The position numbers and the translations under genes are program-made. A stretch of DNA of 64,000 bases from [Pseudomonas] carboxydohydrogena (GTDB lineage: Bacteria; Pseudomonadota; Alphaproteobacteria; Rhizobiales; Xanthobacteraceae): NCBI RefSeq assembly GCF_029030725.1, contig NZ_CP113162.1:742501-806500 (forward strand), read 5' to 3'. Shown one piece after another: positions 58,203-64,000 of the stretch. The number at the start of each line of letters is the position of its first letter. Position 1 is the first letter of the stretch. The notes under the pieces are model-generated. The model searched no databases, was not told the DNA's origin, and saw only the letters and a program-made list of their open reading frames with translations.

Positions 58203-58212
58203 TCTAGCTCAT
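58199..58212. promoter_or_regulatory. Possible FNR/FixK-type site before the USP gene
   Basis: TTGA-TCTAGC-TCAT matches TTGA-N6-TCAA in seven of eight bases. It lies about 70 bases before the GTG, consistent with activation at -41.5. It overlaps the stop codon of the previous gene. Confidence 0.4.
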
Positions 58213-58274
58213 GCCGCCGCCGCCCCGGGCAGTTATCGTTGAGCAACCAGACCCGCTGAATACGGGAGGCTGCC

Positions 58275-59096
58275 GTGAGCTACAAATCGATTGGCGCGAG
58301 CATGGCGCTCGGCACCTCGAACAGGGCGTGTCTGACGATCGCGGCCGAACTCGCGGAGCGTTTCCATGCGCGCGTGATCGGGATGGCGGCAACGACATTG
58401 CCCGCGCCACTCTATTATACCGATGGTTCGTATGGAGCCGAATTTCTGGAACGCGAGGGGGCGGGCCTTCGCCAGAGCCTTGTGCATGCGGAAGCGGAAT
58501 TCCACCACGCATTGGATGGGCGCATCAAAACTGCCGAGTGGCGCGATAGCCTGACCATCGCCAAGGATTTCATTCCGGCGCAAGCCCGTAGTGTCGATAT
58601 CGTTGTCACCGCCGCACAGGGGGAGGGCGACAGCGATCCTTACGCCATGGCCAGCCCATCCGATCTGGTGATGGGGGCCGGACGCCCGGTCCTGATCGTG
58701 CCGCCGTCGGCGACATGGCTGGATTTGCGCCGGATTCTCGTGGCGTGGAAAGACACCCGGGAATCGCGCCGCGCGGTTGCCGACGCGCTGCCGCTCCTTC
58801 AAAAGGCGGAAGAAGTCACCGTCGCGGAAGTCTGCGATGCGCTCAGCGAACCGGCGGCGAGCGAGCGGGCCAATGATGTGGCGGCATGGCTGGCCCGGCA
58901 TGGCGTGGCTGCCTCGGCGATCACGAAGGAAGACACCAATACGCCGGAGAACCTGGAGACCATCGCATCCGATATGGGTGCGGGTGTGATCGTTGCCGGC
59001 GCCTACGGCCACTCACGGTTGCGGCAGTGGGTCCTTGGCGGGGTGACGCAGCATTTCATCACCCGCCCGTCGCGATGTGTACTTTTGTCGCGCTGA
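58275..59096 (+). CDS. Two-domain universal stress protein
   Basis: A 273-residue protein of two UspA domains (about 1-140 and 150-273). The second has the ATP-type loop G-x2-G-x9-G-(S/T): GAYGHSRLRQWVLGGVTQHFI. The start GTG follows GGGAGG. USP pairs are commonly induced by low oxygen in these bacteria, in line with the FNR-like site upstream. Its role is probably signalling or protection under respiratory stress. Confidence 0.9.
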   Translation: MSYKSIGASMALGTSNRACLTIAAELAERFHARVIGMAATTLPAPLYYTDGSYGAEFLEREGAGLRQSLVHAEAEFHHALDGRIKTAEWRDSLTIAKDFIPAQARSVDIVVTAAQGEGDSDPYAMASPSDLVMGAGRPVLIVPPSATWLDLRRILVAWKDTRESRRAVADALPLLQKAEEVTVAEVCDALSEPAASERANDVAAWLARHGVAASAITKEDTNTPENLETIASDMGAGVIVAGAYGHSRLRQWVLGGVTQHFITRPSRCVLLSR

Positions 59097-59441
59097 GGCA
59101 TCGCTGACAGGAGCAGGCGCGGCGATCGCTTTCCGCGTCATGACATCCCCGCTCTCGATTTTGTGAAGCAGAAACTCTCGGCCGAAAAAGCATCGGCGGC
59201 CTTTGCCGTTCGCATGGATGCCCGCGCGATCAGGACGCCGCGGATAGCGCGGACGAAACCGTCTTAAAACATATATTGACAATGTATCTTTTAGGGACGA
59301 TGCTTCTCCCATCTGAAGACGGCAGGCCGCAGACATCGAACGACGCAGCGGTCTTCGGGAGACGACGTTCCGCGCGTTCGCGGACGCGGTGCGGCGCAAG
59401 CGCCGGCCGATCGAGATCAATCCCATGGTAGGAGCCTGACT
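59097..59441. other. Intergenic region with operator 2
   Basis: 345 bases. Holds the second 29-bp palindrome. A 40-codon open stretch (59321-59441) ends just before the next gene but has no start codon with a ribosome site. No terminator was recognised after the USP gene. Confidence 0.5.
59265..59293. promoter_or_regulatory. NsrR-like operator 2 (29-bp palindrome)
   Basis: TAAAACATATAT (59265-59276), TGACA, ATGTATCTTTTA (59282-59293). Arms match in ten of twelve positions, with the same 12-5-12 layout and ATCTTTTA end as operator 1. It lies 149 bases upstream of the DUF2249 gene at 59442. Confidence 0.7.
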
Positions 59442-59702
59442 ATGTCCGATGCCACCAACACTTCGAACGTCAACAAGGTCGATGTGCGCAGCCTGATCCC
59501 GGCGCAGCGCCACGCGAAAATCTTCGAACTCGTAAACAAGCTGACGCCCGGCGGAAGTTTCATCCTGGTCAACGATCACGATCCGAAGCCGCTGTACTAT
59601 CAGCTCGAGGCTGAATATCCGAAGCAGTTCTCCTGGACCTATGTCGAGCGTGGACCGGAGGTCTGGCAGGTGGAGATCGGCAAGCTCGCAAAGGCTGCCT
59701 GA
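59442..59702 (+). CDS. DUF2249 domain protein (second copy)
   Basis: An 86-residue protein: DVRSLIPAQRHAKIFELVNKLTPGGSFILVNDHDPKPLYYQLEAEYPKQFSW covers the whole DUF2249 domain, including the canonical NDHDPKPL motif and the following tyrosines. Closest to the family consensus of the copies here. It starts after GGAG and is followed by the membrane protein gene, probably in one operon under operator 2. Confidence 0.9.
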   Translation: MSDATNTSNVNKVDVRSLIPAQRHAKIFELVNKLTPGGSFILVNDHDPKPLYYQLEAEYPKQFSWTYVERGPEVWQVEIGKLAKAA

Positions 59703-59767
59703 GTCTTTCCCGCGAGGCTCGCGCCGGAATTCCATGCACCGGCGCGGGCTTCGATAAGGAGGTGCGC

Positions 59768-61117
59768 ATGGTCGGCGTTTCACTGTCGCGATGGTCGATG
59801 TCCTATTTTGCCGCGGCGCTCGTTGCGTTGCTCGCGGCCGAAATCATGATGGCGACGGGCTTCGGCTTTCCGGCCGTGGCGATCGCATCGCCCGATACGC
59901 TGATCCTCGTGCATGTCGTCGCCATCGGCTGGCTCAGCCTTTTGATGTGCGGCGCGCTTCTCCAGTTTCTGCCGGTTCTCGTGGCGCAACCGCTCCATAG
60001 CAATGCGCTTGCGGTGCCTGCGCTGGCTTCGCTGATCGGAGGTCTTGCAGCCTTGATTCTCGCGTTCCTGCAATTCGGAGGACGCATCGATGTGGGCATT
60101 CCTTTCTTCACGGCGGCCGCCATCCTGTTGAGCATTGGTTTCGCGCTGGTGCTGTATAATCTCGTGCGGACGATGATCGCGTCGAAGACCGTGCCGCTGC
60201 CGGCGTGGTTCGTCGCGGCGGGGCTCGCGAGCGTCGTCGCGACGGTAACGCTCGGGGTGATTTTCTCTCTCGTACTGGGAGGCGTGATCGAATCCGGGCC
60301 GCTCTTTGCGCTGGTCGGAGCAGGGCTTCCCATTCACGCGGTCGCGGGTCTCGGCGGCTGGCTCACCTTTACGGCGGTCGGCGTGAGCTATCGGCTGCTC
60401 GCGATGTTCATGCTGGCACCGGAGCTTGAGGGCGCGCGCCCGAAAAGTGCGTTCTATTTGGGTACGGCGGCGCTCACGATCGTGATCGTCGGCGGAGTTG
60501 TCACGATTCTTCTCGAAGGCAACCTGTCGCTGACATTTCTTGCCGCGCTGGCCGTGGCGCTTCCGGCATGCGCATTTTACGGCCTCGATGCCGTCCATCT
60601 CTATCGTGCGCGCAAGCGCCGGAATATCGAACTCAACAGCCGAACGGCCGGGATCGCTCTCGGTTATCTTGCTGTGTCGGTCGCGCTGATCCTGGTTCTT
60701 CTGGCGTTGGGGCGCCTGGGCGATCACATCGGCGTCGTGGTCTTTCTGGTCGCATTCGGCTGGCTCACGGGGCTTGGGCTCTCCCAGCTCTACAAGATCG
60801 TGGCATTTCTCACCTGGCTTGAATGCTACGGACCGGTGCTCGGCAAGATCCAGACGCCGCGCGTGCAGGACCTCGTGGTGGAGGCGCGCGCGATCAAGTG
60901 GTTCGTCCTCTATTTCGCAGCGGTCGGGATCGGTGCTGTGGCGCTGCTTGCGGATGCGCCGACGGCCTTCCGGCTTGCCGCCGTTGCGATGGCCGCCGGG
61001 ACCACAGGCATTGTCGCGCAACTGATACGCACCCGCCGTCTGGCGGATGTGAAGGCGGAGGCGCGCCTGCCGCAGGGCGTCCATCTCCCGCACCTTCTGC
61101 TGTCGTGCCACACCTGA
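59768..61117 (+). CDS. Polytopic membrane protein with heme-oxidase-like His segments
   Basis: A 449-residue protein with about twelve helices. Two segments repeat a pattern: VHVVAIGWLSLLMCGALLQFLPVL (helix 2) and IHAVAGLGGWLTFTAVGVSYRLLAMF (helix 6-7), each a His followed by Gly-Trp, as in proteins distantly related to heme-copper oxidase subunit I and to NnrS. Heme binding by these His is inferred, as is a link with NO. The other oxidase metal ligands are not all present, so it is unlikely to be a true oxidase. AAGGAGG lies before ATG 59768. Confidence 0.72.
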   Translation: MVGVSLSRWSMSYFAAALVALLAAEIMMATGFGFPAVAIASPDTLILVHVVAIGWLSLLMCGALLQFLPVLVAQPLHSNALAVPALASLIGGLAALILAFLQFGGRIDVGIPFFTAAAILLSIGFALVLYNLVRTMIASKTVPLPAWFVAAGLASVVATVTLGVIFSLVLGGVIESGPLFALVGAGLPIHAVAGLGGWLTFTAVGVSYRLLAMFMLAPELEGARPKSAFYLGTAALTIVIVGGVVTILLEGNLSLTFLAALAVALPACAFYGLDAVHLYRARKRRNIELNSRTAGIALGYLAVSVALILVLLALGRLGDHIGVVVFLVAFGWLTGLGLSQLYKIVAFLTWLECYGPVLGKIQTPRVQDLVVEARAIKWFVLYFAAVGIGAVALLADAPTAFRLAAVAMAAGTTGIVAQLIRTRRLADVKAEARLPQGVHLPHLLLSCHT

Positions 61118-61137
61118 TCGAAAGAGGAGATTATGCG

Positions 61138-61671
61138 ATGACAACATCGTTCGTTGAACTGGATGTCCGGCCGATCCTCCGCGATGGCGGAGAACCTTTC
61201 GGAGAAATCATGGGCGCGGTGACCAGGCTCCAGCCGGGGCAGGGGTTGAAATTGCTCGCGACCTTCAAGCCCACGCCGCTGTTCAGCGTGCTCGGCTCGA
61301 AGGGTTTCAGCCATGAAGCGCGCGAGATCGGCGGCGGGGATTGGGAGGTTCTTTTCAGCCCGGCGGACGGGGTGCCAAACTCGGAACCGCCTGTGGCCGC
61401 GCCCGCGCGGGACACGGCGGAGTGGCCCGATCCCGCCCAACATCTCGATAACCGCGATCTCGATCCGCCGGAACCGATGGTGCGCATTCTCGCGGCCACG
61501 GAAGAATTGAAGAAGGGCGAGGTGCTGTCCGCTCTGTTGTGCCGCGAGCCGATCTTCCTGCTTCCGGAGCTTGCGAAGCGCGGTCATGCCTGGCGTGGCG
61601 GCTTCGAGAGTGACGGCAAGACCTACAAGATTCTGGTGCGGATCGGCGCGGCCGATATGGCTGCTGTCTGA
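61138..61671 (+). CDS. Double DUF2249 domain protein
   Basis: A 177-residue protein with two DUF2249-like domains joined by an acidic/Pro linker: residues about 1-75 (VELDVRPILRDGGEPFGEIMGAV, QGLKLLATFKPTPLFSVLGSKGF) and about 103-177 (MVRILAATEELKKGEVLSALLCREPIFLLPELAKRGHAWRG). The NDHDP motif has drifted to TFKPTP and LCREPI, so the domains may have different ligands. One Cys in the second domain. It follows the membrane protein by 20 bases. Confidence 0.82.
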   Translation: MTTSFVELDVRPILRDGGEPFGEIMGAVTRLQPGQGLKLLATFKPTPLFSVLGSKGFSHEAREIGGGDWEVLFSPADGVPNSEPPVAAPARDTAEWPDPAQHLDNRDLDPPEPMVRILAATEELKKGEVLSALLCREPIFLLPELAKRGHAWRGGFESDGKTYKILVRIGAADMAAV

Positions 61672-61732
61672 GCATGCAGTTTCGTGGCCGCCGTTTCATC
61701 GCGGCCGCGAGGTCTGACGCAGGAGGTGTGCA

Positions 61733-62374
61733 ATGTTCATTCAGACGGAAGAAACGCAGGATTCCGAACGGCTGAGATTTCTCCCGGGCCGTGAGGTGCT
61801 GCCCGAGGGGACGCTTAACCTCAAGACAAAGGAGCAGGCCGCTTCGTCGCCGCTCGCTGAGCAGCTTTTCGCGATTCCCGGCGTCGCCGGCGTGCTGCTC
61901 AACAAGGATTCGATCGTGGTGACGCGGTCGGGCTCGGACTGGCAGCATCTCAAGCCTCCGATTCTAGGCGCGATCATGGAGCACTTCATGTCCGGCGCGC
62001 CGGTGGTGCGAACGCCGCCCGGCGTTTCCGCTCCCGCCGTCGCATCGGGCGGGGAGGGCGATGCGAGCGCCACCGGACAGATCCGCGAGGCATTGCGGCG
62101 GGTGATCGATCCTGAGCTTGGCTACAACATCGTCGATCTCGGCCTTGTTTACGATGTCACGGTCGAGGATGGCGGCGTCACCATCGTGACGATGACGACG
62201 ACCACGCCGGGATGCCCGGCGACGAATTATCTGAAGACAGGCGCGGGCGAGGCGGCGAGTTCGGTCGATGGGGTGGAGTTTGTCGATGTCAGGCTGACCT
62301 ATGAGCCGCGCTGGACGCCGGACATGATGACGCCCGAGGCGAAAGCGCATCTGGGTATCGGGAGCCAATGGTGA
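61733..62374 (+). CDS. Nfu_N-MIP18 fusion, Fe-S cluster assembly factor
   Basis: A 213-residue two-domain protein. Residues 1 to about 88 match the Nfu/NifU N-terminal domain (MFIQTEETQDSERLRFLPGREVLP, LAEQLFAIPGVAGVLLNKDSIVVTR). Residues about 115-195 match MIP18/DUF59 (IREALRRVIDPELGYNIVDLGLVYDV, TTTTPGCPATNYL), with the conserved Cys near 163 that coordinates or transfers clusters. The NifU-type CxxC domain is absent. Such a fusion would deliver Fe-S clusters, fitting repair after nitric-oxide damage. AGGAGG precedes ATG. Confidence 0.88.
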   Translation: MFIQTEETQDSERLRFLPGREVLPEGTLNLKTKEQAASSPLAEQLFAIPGVAGVLLNKDSIVVTRSGSDWQHLKPPILGAIMEHFMSGAPVVRTPPGVSAPAVASGGEGDASATGQIREALRRVIDPELGYNIVDLGLVYDVTVEDGGVTIVTMTTTTPGCPATNYLKTGAGEAASSVDGVEFVDVRLTYEPRWTPDMMTPEAKAHLGIGSQW

Positions 62375-62607
62375 GCGAAGCCGTCGCGCCAGTGCGTCGT
62401 CCGGGCGAGGATAAGGTGATCGCAGGGGCCATGCGCCTGCCTGAAATTCTGCTGGCGAGCCTGACGGCCCTCGCCGCCGCCGGAGAAGTCGAGCAGGCTT
62501 GCCGTCTCGCCGGTCAAGCCTGCGTGATGCTGCGCGCCAGCGATCCTGCCGCGTCACGCCGTTTCGACGTTCTTCTTCACCGGCTGACGCGCAAGCTCGA
62601 TTGGTGA
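62368..62607 (+). CDS. Small helical protein, last gene of the cluster
   Basis: A 79-residue protein, mostly one helix pair (LPEILLASLTALAAAGEVEQACRLAGQACVMLRAS), TPR-like in spacing, with two Cys. The ATG overlaps the stop of the preceding gene, and a GTG three bases on is also possible. No family recognised. Translational coupling ties it to Fe-S assembly. Confidence 0.7.
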   Translation: MVSEAVAPVRRPGEDKVIAGAMRLPEILLASLTALAAAGEVEQACRLAGQACVMLRASDPAASRRFDVLLHRLTRKLDW

Positions 62608-62621
62608 GAGCATTGTCTCCG

Positions 62622-63671
<1,050 letters not shown>

Positions 63672-63871
63672 CGATGGTCTCCCTGCGTTCGGCGCGCGCC
63701 TCCGCGCGCGCCGTCGCCCCGTACTCTGGCGGACTATCTCTATACGGCAACCGCATCAATGCAAATTTGCGCCGAAGCAAAGAATCGCCTCGCAGCGCCG
63801 GATAGGATCGGGGTACCGGATGATCGCGCGGCGATTTCATCGCGCCGCGGCCGGAAAGATTGGGCGAGCCG

Positions 63872-64000
63872 ATGAACAAGCCTGCTATTCCCCTCAATGT
63901 GCCGGGTCGCGGCCGCGTCTATGGTTCGATCACGGAGACGATCGGCAATACGCCGATGGTGCGGCTGGATAAATTCGCCAGGGAAAGGGGCGTTGCCGCC
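63872..64000 (+). CDS. cysK: Cysteine synthase A, N-terminal part
   Basis: The first 43 residues of a gene cut by the window end. GSITETIGNTPMVRL (about residues 18-32) is the conserved start of O-acetylserine sulfhydrylases, ahead of the PLP lysine not yet reached. It would make cysteine from O-acetylserine and sulfide. The start MNKPAIP is the first ATG in frame. Confidence 0.88.
   Translation, partial: MNKPAIPLNVPGRGRVYGSITETIGNTPMVRLDKFARERGVAA

Noticed and set aside
59321-59441. 40-codon open stretch before the second DUF2249 gene
   Set aside because: It begins after a stop and has no start codon with a ribosome site; it may be chance or a remnant.

Overview
This is a GC-rich chromosomal window from an alphaproteobacterium of the Bradyrhizobiaceae/Nitrobacteraceae (the Bradyrhizobium, Rhodopseudomonas, Afipia, Nitrobacter circle). 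The placement is an inference from protein character and gene order: CpdR beside an N-formylglutamate amidohydrolase, homospermidine synthase with a class III ornithine decarboxylase, DUF1236 and DUF459 proteins, a ROSE-like thermometer before a small heat-shock gene, a suhB/mmgR-type sRNA and a CCTGAGGTG-type palindromic repeat. No phage, insertion sequence or CRISPR array was seen; most of the window looks like core genome.

Layout. 1-6500: initiator tRNA, an HdeD-like membrane protein and a four-gene branched-chain amino acid/amide-type ABC importer with a fused permease-ATPase. 6550-9060: HIT protein, ModA-like binding protein, Fe superoxide dismutase and FluC/CrcB. 9100-13274: a zinc-starvation locus behind a near-perfect Zur box (His-rich membrane peptide, ABC ATPase, ABC permease, CobW GTPase with a His-rich loop, WD40 protein). 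13.3-21.2 kb: MgtC, homospermidine synthase, CDF metal exporter, Rnk, RidA, GNAT and ornithine decarboxylase with a long attenuator-like leader. 21.3-30.7 kb: M3 peptidase, DUF1007-NicO nickel/cobalt pair, ferrochelatase, SPFH-NfeD pair, KdsD and an outer-membrane barrel. 30.9-39.0 kb: diguanylate cyclase, SGNH hydrolases, NitT/TauT-type binding protein, GalU, MltB lipoprotein and DUF1236 protein. 39.1-45.5 kb: gltBD. 46-55 kb: CMD protein and ECF41-type sigma factor with matching divergent promoters, Hsp20 with RpoH promoter and ROSE-type hairpin, lysophospholipase, TauE/LysR pair, HisN/SuhB-type phosphatase, mmgR-type sRNA, formylglutamate amidohydrolase, CpdR, DMT protein and tRNA-Val. 55.4-56.7 kb: a CcdA/SoxV plus SoxW-like pair.

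56.8-62.6 kb is the most distinctive part. It holds small proteins, three DUF2249 genes (four DUF2249 domains), a two-domain universal stress protein, a polytopic membrane protein with two heme-oxidase-like His segments, and an Nfu_N-MIP18 Fe-S assembly fusion. Two 29-bp palindromes there (12-5-12) resemble NsrR nitric-oxide-responsive operators. A TDT/TehA-like transporter and the start of cysK close the window.

The strongest regulatory readings come directly from the bases: the Zur box, divergent ECF41 promoters, RpoH promoter plus SD-masking hairpin, ornithine decarboxylase leader with competing hairpins around a small ORF, and paired NsrR-like boxes.
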